A stretch of DNA of 64,000 bases from CAZKXU01 sp964556665. GTDB lineage: Bacteria; Bdellovibrionota_C; UBA2361; CAZKXU01. The notes beneath the pieces are model-generated. The model saw nothing but the letters and a program-made list of their open reading frames with translations, was not told where the DNA came from and did no database searches. The stretch spans positions 1-64,000 of the forward strand of contig CAZKXU010000003.1 of NCBI GenBank assembly GCA_964556665.1. Direction: 5' to 3'. This document shows positions 7,391 to 16,708 of this stretch, piece by piece. Numbering within the stretch: the first letter of the stretch is position 1; every line of letters starts with the position of its first letter. Position numbers and translations under genes: made by a program.

Positions 7391-9373
7391 ATGGAATTCC
7401 CAATTGTTCGTGAATTGGTTGTCGTTTTCGGGCTAGCAGTAATCGTACTGCTTCTTTCACATAATTTAAAAATCCCTGCTATTGTTGGTTTTTTAATTAC
7501 TGGAGTACTTGCTGGTCCGCATGCATTAGGTTTAGTGCAGTCACCTGAAGTTATTGAGACTTTGGCACAGATCGGAGTCGTTTTACTCCTATTTACGATC
7601 GGAGCAGAATTCTCCTTAGGTCATCTTCTGCAGATTAGGCGTTTAGTGCTTTTGGGCGGAACGTTACATGTGACTTTGTGTATAACTGCAATATATTTTC
7701 TAGTGAACGCTTTTAATCTTGAGTTTGGCGAGGCTTTTTTCCTTGCAATCTTATTTTCACTAAGCAGTACCGCAGTTGTATTAAAAATGTTGGTAGACCG
7801 AGGCGAGGTAGATACTTTGCATGGCCGCACTACTTTCGCAATTCTTCTTTTCCAGGATCTGATGATAGTGCCATGTACTGTATTAATGCCACTTTTGGCG
7901 CACGGAGGGGCTGCAGCACAATCTTATGGACTGATATTTGTTAAACTACTGCTTCTAGTAGTTGGGCTCATGATTTTCCGAAAAATAGTGCCGCACTTTC
8001 TTGCTTTTGTGGTGAAAGTCCAAAATCGTGAGTTATTTGTTTTAGCGGTTATAGTTATTATTTTTTCCGTAGCTTTTCTCACGCAGAGTGTAGGACTTTC
8101 GCTGGCGCTAGGTGCTCTTATGGCTGGTGTTATAGTCTCGGAGTCAGAATATAGCCACCAGGCACTTGGCAATATTATTCCATTTCAGCAGATCTTTACG
8201 ACCCTCTTTTTTGTATCGATCGGAATGTTGCTTGATTTTACATTTTTACTATATCACTGGCGTGAATTGGTTATTGTCACAATAGCACTGATCGGTTTGA
8301 AGCTAGTTTTGACTTTACCGGTGACATATATTCTTGGCTTTCCGCTCAGAACAGGGGTCTTCACAGGGTTGGCATTGGCGCAGGTGGGAGAGTTCTCATT
8401 TGTGCTCGCTAATTTGGGGCGTTCATATCAGCTCCTCAATCAGGATTTTTATCAGCTCTTTCTTAACGTTTCAGTCATCACGATGGCACTTACGCCTGTG
8501 TTGATCGGTCAATCAGCGAGAATATATTCATGGATAGAAAAACTTCCATGGCCGCGTGCAATAAAGGAAGGGCGCTATCGCCTAGACGACTCAAAGCATC
8601 TGGTAGCAGAAGCAGGGCTTAAAGATCACCTAATTATTATTGGTTTCGGTCTTAATGGGCAAACAGTGGCGCGCGCTGTGGAGGTAGCAAACATCCCATA
8701 CGTTGCGATAGAGATGAATTATGAAAAAGTTAGACATGAGCGTGCAGCAGGAAAGCATGTTGTATACGGAGATGCTACACAGGAAGCAGTCTTAATAGAA
8801 GAGGGGGTACGAGAGGCTAGGTTAGTGGTAATTGTGATCCCGGATATGGTTGCGCTGCGGCGCATAGTAGCACTTGTAAGGGAGCTTAATCCTCATGTCT
8901 ATATTATCGTTAGGACCAGGCTTTGGAGCGAGGTTAAAGATCTTTATGCACTTGGTGCTAACGAAGTAGTAGCTGAGCAATACGAGGTAGCTATTGAAGT
9001 TTTATCCAGAGTATTAACTAAGGAGCTTATACCACATAATGAAATCGAGAAATTAGTAGCAGAGGTACGATCTGGTCATTATAGTATGATTCGAAACTCA
9101 ACACCAGAAGTATGGAAGCTGCATGATCTAAAGCTTCATTTTCCCGAACTGGAGCTGCTAACATTAAGGGTAGAGGAGAATGCTGCTCTGGTTGGGAAGA
9201 GATTAGACGAAATCCCATTTCGTAAGATGTACGCTACTACACTTCTTGCAGTGAAACGCGCAGGGACAGTATTTGTTAGTCCAGGAGCAGATTTTATTTT
9301 TGGAGCAGGAGATATCGCAATTCTATTAAATGGATCGGCTGATTTTGGGGAGTTAGAGAAGTTGTTTGGTTAG
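7391..9373 (+). CDS. CPA2-family K+/H+ antiporter with RCK domains (KefB/KefC type)
   Basis: Membrane cation/proton antiporter with about 12 hydrophobic helices over residues 1-380 (Na_H_exchanger fold, including LFTIGAEFS, LSSTAVVLKML and FFVSIGM), followed by a TrkA-N/RCK nucleotide-binding domain (about 415-530, IIGFGLNGQTVARA) and a TrkA-C domain (about 575-655). The family exports K+ and/or exchanges H+ under nucleotide or glutathione-adduct control. The ATG at 7391 is used; a TTG two codons earlier is possible. The 3' end overlaps the convergent bioA gene by 21 bp. The exact ion is not decidable from sequence. Confidence 0.9.
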   Translation: MEFPIVRELVVVFGLAVIVLLLSHNLKIPAIVGFLITGVLAGPHALGLVQSPEVIETLAQIGVVLLLFTIGAEFSLGHLLQIRRLVLLGGTLHVTLCITAIYFLVNAFNLEFGEAFFLAILFSLSSTAVVLKMLVDRGEVDTLHGRTTFAILLFQDLMIVPCTVLMPLLAHGGAAAQSYGLIFVKLLLLVVGLMIFRKIVPHFLAFVVKVQNRELFVLAVIVIIFSVAFLTQSVGLSLALGALMAGVIVSESEYSHQALGNIIPFQQIFTTLFFVSIGMLLDFTFLLYHWRELVIVTIALIGLKLVLTLPVTYILGFPLRTGVFTGLALAQVGEFSFVLANLGRSYQLLNQDFYQLFLNVSVITMALTPVLIGQSARIYSWIEKLPWPRAIKEGRYRLDDSKHLVAEAGLKDHLIIIGFGLNGQTVARAVEVANIPYVAIEMNYEKVRHERAAGKHVVYGDATQEAVLIEEGVREARLVVIVIPDMVALRRIVALVRELNPHVYIIVRTRLWSEVKDLYALGANEVVAEQYEVAIEVLSRVLTKELIPHNEIEKLVAEVRSGHYSMIRNSTPEVWKLHDLKLHFPELELLTLRVEENAALVGKRLDEIPFRKMYATTLLAVKRAGTVFVSPGADFIFGAGDIAILLNGSADFGELEKLFG

Positions 9374-10660
9374 ATTCTTTCCAGACAGTGAGAGGCTGCT
9401 CAATGCTTCTTTTATAACAGTATAAGTTTTAATAAGTTCAGAGTCAGTAATGCAGTAGGGCGGCAATATATAAACTGTATTTCCTAGGGGCCGAAGTAGC
9501 ACACCTTTCTCTATAAAATACGTATAAAGCTGATCTCGAACCTGGTTAAAATATCCACTCTGCTCCTCCGTAACTACCTCAAAGGCAACCATAGTGCCGA
9601 TACGACGCACCGACTTTGCTATGTCATATGCTGATAGTGAGTCTGCGAAGTGGGAATGTTGCTGCTCTATTCTGGAGATTCTTTCCCAGCACTCCTTTCT
9701 CTCAAGCAGATCTAAAGAGGCTAGTCCAGCGGCGCAGGCGAGCGGATTAGCAGTATAGGAGTGCCCGTGAAAAAACATCTTATTTCTGTCGCTGCTCCTA
9801 AACGGTTCAAATATCTCCTGTGAGCAGGTAGTAAGAGCTAATGGCATAAAACCGCCGCTCAGTCCTTTAGCTAAACAGATTATGTCAGGTTTCTCAGAGA
9901 TATAGTCACTCGCAATAAATTTTCCAGTTCGTCCAAATCCTGTCAGCACCTCGTCAGCTATGGTAATAATCTTATGCTTCTTGCAGAGCGCCAAAATCTG
10001 CTCCAGATTAGAAGCAGGATAAAGCTGCATTCCACCCGCACCTTGCAGCAAAGGTTCGTAAATAATGGCTGCAATATTCCCGTTGCAGGCTGCCGCTTCG
10101 ATCAAACTTAAAGATAGTTCCAAAGAGTTGTTAGTAGGTGCTGGTATATGTATGACATCAAAAAGTAAGGATCCGTATGGGTTAGTAAAAGCACCTCGTC
10201 CGCTTACTGACATGGCACCAAATGTATCGCCGTGATAGCTATTTTTTAGTGCAAGAATCCGATCCTTTTTTATGCCTTGATTCCACCAGTATTGAAGTGC
10301 CATCTTAAGTGCCACCTCTACAGCAGTTGAGCCGTTGTCAGAATAAAATACCTTAGCCTGATTTGTAGGAAGGTGTTTTAAGATTCGTTCGGCCAGCTCA
10401 ATGGCTGGTGCATGTGTAAATCCTGCAAAAATTGTATGCTCAAGTTTTAAAGCCTGATCAGCAATACGACTTGCAATATGAGGATGGGCATGACCATGCA
10501 GATTTACCCACCAGGAGGAGATAGCATCTATATAGCTGCAATCTTTTTCATCATAAAGCAATGTGCCTTTCGCTCGAGTAATTGGGATCGGCGCTGGTGA
10601 GCCAAATGCAGAAGAATACGGATGCCAGAGGATCTCTTGATCCCGGATGCTTAATGACAT
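9353..10660 (-). CDS. bioA: Adenosylmethionine-8-amino-7-oxononanoate aminotransferase
   Basis: PLP-dependent class III aminotransferase converting KAPA to DAPA with SAM as amino donor, the third of the four late biotin steps. Typical BioA features are WHPYSS near the N terminus, the SSWWVNLHGHAHP block, DNGSTAVEVALKMA, ADEVLTGFGRTG and the PLP lysine in CLAKGLSGG, with the BioA-like GHSYTANPLACAA motif. The 435-aa length is normal. It is last in the minus-strand bio cluster, 59 bp after bioD, and converges on the antiporter gene with a 21-bp overlap. Confidence 0.95.
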   Translation of the reverse strand: MSLSIRDQEILWHPYSSAFGSPAPIPITRAKGTLLYDEKDCSYIDAISSWWVNLHGHAHPHIASRIADQALKLEHTIFAGFTHAPAIELAERILKHLPTNQAKVFYSDNGSTAVEVALKMALQYWWNQGIKKDRILALKNSYHGDTFGAMSVSGRGAFTNPYGSLLFDVIHIPAPTNNSLELSLSLIEAAACNGNIAAIIYEPLLQGAGGMQLYPASNLEQILALCKKHKIITIADEVLTGFGRTGKFIASDYISEKPDIICLAKGLSGGFMPLALTTCSQEIFEPFRSSDRNKMFFHGHSYTANPLACAAGLASLDLLERKECWERISRIEQQHSHFADSLSAYDIAKSVRRIGTMVAFEVVTEEQSGYFNQVRDQLYTYFIEKGVLLRPLGNTVYILPPYCITDSELIKTYTVIKEALSSLSLSGKNLTKQLL

Positions 10661-10719
10661 TGTGCGATTCTAAGGGTTTCAATGCTGCAATTCAACTATG
10701 AACTGTTTTCTCATAACAT

Positions 10720-11352
10720 TCATATAATATCTAAATTTCGTAGACAGGCTGAGGCAGAGATTGTTTGACCATAACTATTAATTATCTCTGCATCTATAAT
10801 CTGCTCCCTTCTAATTCGGGCAAGACAGCTCAGTCTTCCAATATTTAAGATTGTCTCTTCCGCCTTAGGCATCGGGTCGCCATTAAAAACCACACCAATA
10901 ATATTTATTCCTCGGTTTCTTAGAGCTTCAACTGTGAGTAGTGTATGGTTAATGCTGCCGAGATAATTCTTTGAAACGATAACTACTGAAGATTTAAGAT
11001 AAGAGATGAGATCGATTACCAGATCGTGATCATTTAAAGGAACTAAGACTCCGCCGGCACCTTCGATAATTAGGTTGTCAGACGGCGGCGAGAGTATCTC
11101 ATCTAGAGCTATCTTTTTATTCTCAAGAGCAGCTGCGATATGTGGTGAAGCCGGTTCTTTAAAACGATAACTCTCATCAAAAATGCGAAGCCTACTTGCA
11201 GTTAATAAATTTTTAATCTTTAAACTATCCGAGTCATCGAGGTTGCCGCATTGAATTGGCTTCCAGTAGTCGTACTGCAAAGCTTGACACAATATGGCGG
11301 AGACTACTGTCTTGCCAACATCAGTGCCGATACCGGTTACAAATATTTTCAT
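10720..11352 (-). CDS. bioD: Dethiobiotin synthetase
   Basis: ATP-dependent carboxylase that closes the ureido ring of dethiobiotin from DAPA, CO2 and ATP. The P-loop GIGTDVGKTVVS near residue 7 and the EGAGGVLVPL motif near 98 are diagnostic. It is 210 aa, slightly short but normal. It starts two bases after the bioF stop, indicating tight co-translation, and is followed by bioA. Confidence 0.94.
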   Translation of the reverse strand: MKIFVTGIGTDVGKTVVSAILCQALQYDYWKPIQCGNLDDSDSLKIKNLLTASRLRIFDESYRFKEPASPHIAAALENKKIALDEILSPPSDNLIIEGAGGVLVPLNDHDLVIDLISYLKSSVVIVSKNYLGSINHTLLTVEALRNRGINIIGVVFNGDPMPKAEETILNIGRLSCLARIRREQIIDAEIINSYGQTISASACLRNLDII

Positions 11353-11354
11353 AG

Positions 11355-12476
11355 TTATATCTTATTTAGTAACTCACTTATGAGACGACAAAGAGTCTCG
11401 ACCTGCTCTTCCGTGTTAAATGAGTGTAAGCAGATTCTCAGTCTTTCCTTACCATCAGGTACGGTAGGGGAGAGAATAGGGCGGACATCGAAGCCATGCT
11501 GCTCTATCTCCAGTGAGATCTCCTTAACACGATCGTTGCCTGGTATCAGCACAGACTGAATCGCTCCTACTCCATATCCGAAATCAACCGTTTCTCTCTT
11601 AAATAATGTAATAAGCTCGTGCAGCTTAGCACGTGCTCCGGAGGCAATTCTTACCTGTCGATATCCTTCTTCTATGGCGATTAAACTGTGAGGAGAGAGA
11701 GCGGTCGTGTAGATAAAGGGTCGTGAGAAATTTATAAGGTATTCACGTAAAGAGCGTGATCCAACCACGCAAGCTCCGTGTACGCCGAGCGCCTTGCCAA
11801 ATGTGTATACAGCAGCAAAAACTTTATCCTGAATACCAAGTAAGGGCAGGATACCTTCACCGTGTTCGCCATAAACTCCATTTGAATGAGCCTCATCAAC
11901 AATGAGAGCCAACTCCCGTTTCTCTGCCAGAGCTACAAGCTCCTTTAATGGCGCCAGATCGCCATCCATGGAGTAAAGAGATTCTACGACTACATAGCAA
12001 TTCCCGCGTGCATGAGAAAGCTTAGTCTCAAGATCGCTTAGATCGTTATGACGGAATGAGTATGCAGTGGCGGGACTTAATGTAATGCCATCCCTGATCG
12101 AGGCATGCACATACTGATCGTAGAAGATTGTGTCGCAGCGACGAGGGACTGAGGACAGTAGTCCAAGGTTGGCAGCGTATCCGGAACTGAAAATAAGAGC
12201 GGAGTCCTGTTTATGAGATGCAGCCAATGCTGATTCTAGCTCTTCGAACTGTGCAGAATTCCCAGAGATTAATCTAGAGCCGCTTGCGCCGGCTAGAGGC
12301 TTTAGCTCAGCTATTCTTTCTTCTATAGCAGTTCTAAGCTCTGCCGAGCGCGCCATGCCAAGATAATCGTTCGAGCAGAAATCTATTAATGAATTTTGAG
12401 CGGGCAGAGTGCGGAGGCGAGACTCTGAGCTTCTTTTTGCTAAAGCGGATTCTAAAGTTGCTTTGCAGTTTTTCAT
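11355..12476 (-). CDS. bioF: 8-amino-7-oxononanoate synthase
   Basis: PLP-dependent alpha-oxoamine synthase condensing a pimeloyl thioester with L-alanine to give KAPA, the first dedicated ring-forming step. Visible motifs include FCSNDYLGMA, GSGGSRLISGN-type sequence (GASGSRLISGN), VDEAHSNGVYG and the PLP lysine in TFGKALGVHGA. It is 373 aa. The REP element at 12487-12562 separates it from bioB, which may create a processing or attenuation point within the bio transcript. Confidence 0.95.
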   Translation of the reverse strand: MKNCKATLESALAKRSSESRLRTLPAQNSLIDFCSNDYLGMARSAELRTAIEERIAELKPLAGASGSRLISGNSAQFEELESALAASHKQDSALIFSSGYAANLGLLSSVPRRCDTIFYDQYVHASIRDGITLSPATAYSFRHNDLSDLETKLSHARGNCYVVVESLYSMDGDLAPLKELVALAEKRELALIVDEAHSNGVYGEHGEGILPLLGIQDKVFAAVYTFGKALGVHGACVVGSRSLREYLINFSRPFIYTTALSPHSLIAIEEGYRQVRIASGARAKLHELITLFKRETVDFGYGVGAIQSVLIPGNDRVKEISLEIEQHGFDVRPILSPTVPDGKERLRICLHSFNTEEQVETLCRLISELLNKI

Positions 12477-12486
12477 TTATAAGCTC

Positions 12487-12562
12487 ACTGGGACCGCGGG
12501 TTTCCAGCCCGCAAACGAACTGATGCAAATGTGTTTGCGGGCTGGAAGCCCGCGGTCCCAGT
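12487..12562. repeat. REP-like 76-nt palindromic element (intact)
   Basis: Starts ACTGGGACCGCGGG and ends with its reverse complement CCCGCGGTCCCAGT. Arms of about 26 nt each contain an inner GCGGG...CCCGC palindrome, with a variable middle of about 24 nt. It lies between bioB and bioF. The same length (76 nt) and arms recur at 21630, 29230 and 63589. Confidence 0.9.
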
Positions 12563-12567
12563 ATTGT

Positions 12568-13563
12568 TTAAGTTGCTAATAATGCTGGCTGATAAGGTGC
12601 GCGTGCATGTAAACCAAAAAGTTTAAACATCAAATTATCTTCATCTGCTGTAGGGTTTGGTGTGGTCAGCAGCTTTTCTCCTGAGAATACTGAATTTGCT
12701 CCGGCTAGAAAACATAATGCCTGTGCCTCCTTTGAAAGTTCAAGTCGTCCTGCTGACAAGCGTACCATTGATTTAGGCATCAATGCTCGGGCTGTTGCTA
12801 TCATCCGTACAAAGCTCCAGGTATCGATCGGAGTTTTTTCCTCAAGCGGTGTTCCTTGAATGCTCACTAGTGCATTGATAGGAACAGACTCAGGATGCTG
12901 CTCAAATGTTGCCAGTGTGTGAAGTAGCTCGATCCGATCATTTTCTGACTCACCTAAGCCTATAATTCCGCCGCAACAGATCGTCATCCCTGCATTTCTA
13001 ACATTCTTGAGTGTGTTTAAACGGTCAGCATATGTGCGGGTTGTGATAATCTCTTTATAGAAATCTGCAGAGGTATCGAGGTTATGATTATATGCATATA
13101 CTCCAGCCTCTTTTAGCTTAACTGCCTGCTCCTCGCTAAGCATGCCTAATGTGCAGCAGACCTCTAATCCCATACCAGCGACACCACGTACCATTTCAAG
13201 CACTGCATCAAAATCTTTATTATCTTTAACCTCTCGCCAAGCAGCCCCCATGCAGAAGCGGGTCGATCCGGCTGTCTTTGCACGTTTTGCAGCTTCCATT
13301 ACCTGCTCTTTCATCAATAATGGATGCTCTTTAATCTCGGTTTCATAATGCGCGGATTGTGGACAGTAGGAGCAGTCCTCAGGGCAGCGGCCTGTTTTAA
13401 TTGAGAGTAATGTGCATACCTGAACCTCGTTTGGCTTATGATAATGTCGATGCACTGTGGAGGCGCGGTAAATTAGATCTAGCAGAGGAGTATTGTAAAT
13501 CTCAGAGATCTCTTTTTTGCTCCAGTCGGAGCGTACTTGAAGCCAGGAATCTATTGAATTCAT
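12568..13563 (-). CDS. bioB: Biotin synthase
   Basis: Radical-SAM enzyme inserting sulfur into dethiobiotin. Cys60, Cys64 and Cys67 in [11 protein letters not shown] bind the SAM-cleaving [4Fe-4S] cluster; later cysteines (for example in EVCCTLGML and [13 protein letters not shown]) are those expected to bind the auxiliary [2Fe-2S] sulfur donor. It has 331 aa. It lies between the KAS gene (49 bp upstream) and bioF. I see no BirA-type operator upstream of it. Confidence 0.96.
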   Translation of the reverse strand: MNSIDSWLQVRSDWSKKEISEIYNTPLLDLIYRASTVHRHYHKPNEVQVCTLLSIKTGRCPEDCSYCPQSAHYETEIKEHPLLMKEQVMEAAKRAKTAGSTRFCMGAAWREVKDNKDFDAVLEMVRGVAGMGLEVCCTLGMLSEEQAVKLKEAGVYAYNHNLDTSADFYKEIITTRTYADRLNTLKNVRNAGMTICCGGIIGLGESENDRIELLHTLATFEQHPESVPINALVSIQGTPLEEKTPIDTWSFVRMIATARALMPKSMVRLSAGRLELSKEAQALCFLAGANSVFSGEKLLTTPNPTADEDNLMFKLFGLHARAPYQPALLAT

Positions 13564-13612
13564 TGCGGTATAGTGCCAGAGCAGCTGTAAAATGTCAAAA
13601 AATAGGTAGTGA

Positions 13613-14782
13613 TTAAACTCTAGAAACTATTATTGTTGCAGCATTTCCCCCAAATCCTGCGGTGTTAATAAGGACTCTTTTCACAGGGCGAAACTCAGGT
13701 TGAAAGGGGGTTTTATAAGGAAACGGTAGAGGTGTTAATCCATGTAAGCATAGTAAGGCATACTCAAGGCTGAGTGCGCCAGACGCACCTAAGCAGTGCC
13801 CGATCAGCCATTTATTAGAGCTAATGTTAGGGATCTTTTTACCAAATACATGCTGAATCGCAATAAATTCAGCCTGATCGCCGAGGATTGTTCCCGGTGC
13901 GTGAGGTATTATTAGATCAATTGTGTTGCGCTCAAATGAGGCTAAAGCCATCTCCATAGATGCTTGCAGCGCTAGTCCCTGCTCAGAGATCGTGGCGCCT
14001 TTAACTGTATGCTCAACTGAGAAGCCGATTGCGTCAATTATTGCTAGTGGAGTAGAGCTAGCAGTTCTAACTTTTTCCAAAGTGAAGAGTGCGCCGCCTT
14101 CTCCTAACACAAAGCTATTCCGTTTATTCGAGGATAATTCAAACGGTCTACAATGCGGAGCCTCGTTATACTGAGAATAAATACCTAGGGCCTGCATCTG
14201 TGCCGCTGTAAATGGTGTAAGAGCCGCCTCAACGCCCCCTACCAATGCGGTTTCTGCCATGCCAGCCTTGAGCCATGCTACTCCGTTGGCTATAGCAAAT
14301 GAGGCGCTGCTGCATGTAATAGAATGACTAAATGCAATCTCAGCCGAGAGTTCCTGCGCGACTATGCTTGATATATTTCCAAGGGTCGTTGTAGGTGAAG
14401 TTAAGGGCGGAATCTTACGCTGTGGGCTCTCGTGAAAGCGTGTGAAGTACTCCTCGAAAAGAGAGGTTGCTCCCCGTGAAGAACCGATATTAATAGCAAT
14501 TGGTCTGGCTATCTTTTGAGCGTCTAAAATTTTTCGACCTATTGCCGCTCCGATTAAGGCAGTACGATCAATTTTAGAATACCGCTCATCTGATTTTTTT
14601 AGCTCTAAAATACGCTCTTCGGCAGAAGTGTGCAGTTTCGAAACAGGGATTACATTGTCTCCGATTGCAGTTTTCTCAATGGTAGAGTTGCAGGATTGAT
14701 AGGAGTGCAAGATTGAAGAGGCATCTCCACCTAAAGCAGAGAGTGATGAGTAGGAGATAATGCCGATACTGTCAGAACTCAT
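13613..14782 (-). CDS. Beta-ketoacyl-ACP synthase (KAS I/II type) heading the biotin cluster
   Basis: A thiolase-fold condensing enzyme of 389 aa. The nucleophile is Cys157 in [14 protein letters not shown], and the two histidines of the KAS I/II triad are in [12 protein letters not shown] and [12 protein letters not shown], so it should be active. An upstream in-frame ATG exists at 14827, but AAGGAG lies just before the ATG at 14782, which I use. It probably forms an operon with bioB-bioF-bioD-bioA. In this setting it may elongate a pimeloyl precursor; no bioC, bioH, bioW or bioI is visible. A truncated copy of its 5' end lies at 18926-19051. Confidence 0.85.
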   Translation of the reverse strand: MSSDSIGIISYSSLSALGGDASSILHSYQSCNSTIEKTAIGDNVIPVSKLHTSAEERILELKKSDERYSKIDRTALIGAAIGRKILDAQKIARPIAINIGSSRGATSLFEEYFTRFHESPQRKIPPLTSPTTTLGNISSIVAQELSAEIAFSHSITCSSASFAIANGVAWLKAGMAETALVGGVEAALTPFTAAQMQALGIYSQYNEAPHCRPFELSSNKRNSFVLGEGGALFTLEKVRTASSTPLAIIDAIGFSVEHTVKGATISEQGLALQASMEMALASFERNTIDLIIPHAPGTILGDQAEFIAIQHVFGKKIPNISSNKWLIGHCLGASGALSLEYALLCLHGLTPLPFPYKTPFQPEFRPVKRVLINTAGFGGNAATIIVSRV

Positions 14783-14806
14783 AAGCTCCTTATTTTCAGG
14801 GAAAAC

Positions 14807-14822
14807 GTTGACATAGTCAAAC
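14807..14822. promoter_or_regulatory. Candidate operator upstream of the KAS-bio operon
   Basis: Inverted repeat TTGAC-ATA-GTCAA (14808-14812 and 14816-14820), 24 bases before the KAS start codon. A near-identical copy (TTGAT-ATA-GTCAA) lies upstream of the KASIII gene at 19078-19090. The spacing of five-base arms around three bases resembles some TetR-type operators, but the regulator is unknown. Confidence 0.45.
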
Positions 14823-15131
14823 AACACAACTTTTTTTAAATTGTATCTAGTCTTCTAGGGATTTTGAAGTAATTGAGTGCCGCCTGGACTGATTCTATCA
14901 ATTTTTGCATAGCTATTGGCAACGAGCTAAAGCAACAAATAGCAGAGATGCTATGGTAAAACTTTGGATTGGAGCGATCAGCCAAAACCATATTTTTATG
15001 TTTGCTGCTCAAGTGGCCAATTCGCTTATTTAACATCTAAGTCAACTGGGTCCATTTGAAAGCGACTTTCTCAAAACTTTAAAGGCGCACCGCACTCAGA
15101 TTAACTCAAAAGATTGAACCACTCTCAGGAC
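14823..15131. other. Integron left flank, no recognised gene
   Basis: About 310 bp between the KAS promoter and the outermost attC-like site. A 66-codon minus-strand frame (14836-15036, ending NYFKIPRRLDTI) can be read, but it has no ribosome-binding site, signal peptide or domain that I recognise. It may be the remains of an older cassette. No repeat from the other families occurs here. Confidence 0.3.
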
Positions 15132-15190
15132 TGATAACGGATTCGGCGATTTGGGTCGCGAAGCGACCTCAAATCGGCCGTTTTATTATG
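15132..15190 (-). other. attC-like site 1
   Basis: Ends carry TGATAAC (left) and CGTTTTATTATG (right). Inside, GATTTG-GGTCGC pairs with GCGACCTCAAATC around a GAA loop, with a single unpaired A. This is the attC pattern of an imperfect palindrome with an extrahelical base. The right core is the most degenerate of the three sites. Confidence 0.6.
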
Positions 15191-15234
15191 GCCTTTAGTG
15201 TAGCCAATTCTACTCCTTAATCAATTCTTTATAC

Positions 15235-15263
15235 TTGACATTTTGTCGCATTTAGACGACAAT
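15235..15263 (+). promoter_or_regulatory. Promoter and overlapping operator of the toxin-antitoxin pair
   Basis: TTGACA (15235-15240) and GACAAT (15258-15263) are spaced by 17 bp. The inverted repeat TGTCG-N8-CGACA (15244-15248 and 15257-15261) lies between and over them, as expected for autorepression by the antitoxin. The start codon is at 15272, so the leader is very short. The cassette therefore carries its own promoter, opposite in direction to the array. Confidence 0.7.
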
Positions 15264-15271
15264 CTAAATCA

Positions 15272-15601
15272 ATGGAGCAGAAACCACGTAAGGTTAAAAC
15301 ATATTTAACGAAATCAGGTAGATGTCCATTTGAAGATTGGGTTGAAAGTATTAGAAACCAGGTCCATCAAGGTAAGATTTTAGGTCGTATTGAACGTTTG
15401 AGAAATGGGCATTTTGGCGACTGTCGCAGTGTTGGTGGGGGAGTATACGAACTTAGAATTTTTACCGGGCCTGGATTTAGAATTTACTTTGGGCTCATTG
15501 GAGCGGATTTGGTCTTGCTCTTAGGTGGTGGTGATAAGTCGAGCCAAGATAGAGATATAAAAAAATGTCAAAAAATGCTGGAGGACTATAATAATGGCTA
15601 A
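15272..15601 (+). CDS. RelE/HigB-fold toxin, addiction-module killer type (HI1419 family)
   Basis: 109-aa protein of the RelE/ParE superfamily, subgroup named after H. influenzae HI1419. Its pattern is an N-terminal TKSGRCPFEDWVESI helix region, RIERLRNGHFGD, then GGGVYELRIFTGPGFRIYFG and LLLGGGDKSSQDRDIKKC. Family members are translation-dependent mRNA interferases or gyrase poisons. It overlaps the antitoxin gene by 8 bp, with toxin first, as in the HI1419/HI1420 arrangement. It reads against the cassette array from its own promoter. Toxic activity is inferred. Confidence 0.87.
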   Translation: MEQKPRKVKTYLTKSGRCPFEDWVESIRNQVHQGKILGRIERLRNGHFGDCRSVGGGVYELRIFTGPGFRIYFGLIGADLVLLLGGGDKSSQDRDIKKCQKMLEDYNNG

Positions 15602-15920
15602 GAAAAGAATAAGAAGAATAAAGTCACGAAATTATGACGCATTTTTAAGGAAGAAATTAAAGAACCCTAATGTGGCAGCTGAATATTTATCTACTGCTAT
15701 TCAAGATGGTTCGACAGAGGTATTTCTGTCAGCACTCAAGAATGTTGCAGAAGCCCATGGCGGTATTGGTATTTTAAGCAGTATTACAAATCTAAATAGA
15801 CAAAGTATGTATAAAATGTTTTCTGAAAAAGGAAATCCAACACTTTCTAGCTTAGTTTCTGTCTTAAGCGCTGTTGGTATTGACTTGTCGTTCGAGCCAC
15901 AAGAACGAAAGATCGCTTAA
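15594..15920 (+). CDS. Antitoxin with HTH domain (HI1420 family)
   Basis: 108-aa partner of the preceding toxin. The HI1420-type helix-turn-helix is visible as FLSALKNVAEAHGGIGILSSITNLNRQSMYKMFSEKGNPTLSSLVSVLSAVGI split over about residues 45-95 (the DNA-recognition part is around NRQSMYKMFSEKG). It should neutralise the toxin and bind the TGTCG-N8-CGACA operator. The start ATG overlaps the toxin 3' end by 8 bp. attC site 2 begins 11 bases after its stop. Confidence 0.87.
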   Translation: MAKKRIRRIKSRNYDAFLRKKLKNPNVAAEYLSTAIQDGSTEVFLSALKNVAEAHGGIGILSSITNLNRQSMYKMFSEKGNPTLSSLVSVLSAVGIDLSFEPQERKIA

Positions 15921-15930
15921 TAGAAGAAGG

Positions 15931-15991
15931 TCATAACGGTAACGGCCAATTCGGCGACGCCAGGAGCCTGAATTGAGCCGCTTTGTTATCA
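15931..15991 (-). other. attC-like site 2
   Basis: Ends TCATAAC and GTTATCA are complementary cores. Inner arms CAATTC/GAATTG and CGGC/GCCG frame the loop GGCGACGCCAGGAGCCT. It separates the toxin-antitoxin cassette from the DUF2442/DUF4160 cassette, lying 11 bases after the antitoxin stop and 5 bases from the DUF2442 stop. Confidence 0.75.
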
Positions 15992-15995
15992 TTTT

Positions 15996-16280
15996 TTATT
16001 GCCACATCCTGGCCATTTTTAAAAATTCATCTTTATATTTTTCCCATTCATAAAGGATTGCTGGATCAAAGTCAGCACCATTAGGCCAAACAATTGTTTT
16101 AGCTTCAGGATCAACTTTGACTTGATTGAAAAAATCCAGTGTTTTGAGTGGTCCAAAAAGCTCGCCATAGAGGATGTTACTTAGATCTACCTCTTGAGTC
16201 TTGGAATCAGTAAATCTAATTCTAAGCTTATATGGTCCCACAACATCGCAGGTATCAATAAAAACGATTTTGTGAGTCAT
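15996..16280 (-). CDS. DUF2442 domain protein
   Basis: 94-aa protein of the DUF2442 family (KLRIRFTDSKTQEVDLSNIL, then GPLKTLDFFNQVKVDPEAKTIVWPNGADFDPAILYE). Genes of this family very commonly follow a DUF4160 gene, and the pair is suspected to be a toxin-antitoxin-like module. That is the order here: it begins 12 bp after the DUF4160 reading frame ends. Since the DUF4160 gene is interrupted by a stop, the pair may no longer function. No biochemical role is known to me. Confidence 0.85.
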   Translation of the reverse strand: MTHKIVFIDTCDVVGPYKLRIRFTDSKTQEVDLSNILYGELFGPLKTLDFFNQVKVDPEAKTIVWPNGADFDPAILYEWEKYKDEFLKMARMWQ

Positions 16281-16292
16281 AACACAGCTCCT

Positions 16293-16562
16293 TTAACTTA
16301 AAGGTTTAATTGGGGTTGGCTTCCTACCAGCTTGTAGCAACTCCCAATCTGCTTTCAGTTCATCCTGGTGTAGTTCTGCTCAAGCCTCAACTAATCTCTG
16401 TTGGCGTTTAGATAAATTGCCAGCGATTTTCTCCAGAGGATCAAAAGAGAAGACCCCAACTTCGCTCCCATAGTATGCATGAAAGTGAGGTCGATTATGT
16501 TGACCTCCTACTTCAATAAACATACGGATTACAATCCCAAAAAACCTGGAAAGCTCTGGCAT
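16293..16562 (-). pseudogene. DUF4160 gene interrupted by in-frame TGA
   Basis: Residues 1-60 (MPELSRFFGIVIRMF, NRPHFHAYYGSEVGVF) match DUF4160. The frame then meets TGA (16380-16382) and continues undisturbed as AELHQDELKADWELLQ to a TAA at 16293-16295, giving the full family length of about 88 residues. Family members have Trp at the TGA position (EWAELH-type sequence), so one TGG to TGA change explains it. Unless TGA is read through, the product is a 60-aa truncation. Confidence 0.8.
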
Positions 16563-16708
16563 ATATTATAGTTTACCATAGATAATCGAGTCTAATCTAG
16601 GTCTTAAATACATTAAAAAGGTGGTTAATGTGCCCTCCGGTTAAAACGCAGAGCGTTTCGAGCGAAGAGGCATTGAAATTCCATTTAGCGCTGAGGGAAA
16701 TTTTCTTA

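Noticed and set aside
14836..15036. 66-codon minus-strand frame left of the integron as a gene
   Set aside because: No ribosome-binding site, no recognisable domain, and it lies in probable integron debris.
16621..16700. Possible fourth attC (GGTTAAAACGC ... near 16640-16700)
   Set aside because: The cores and stem do not pair convincingly; other three sites have clear arms and this does not.
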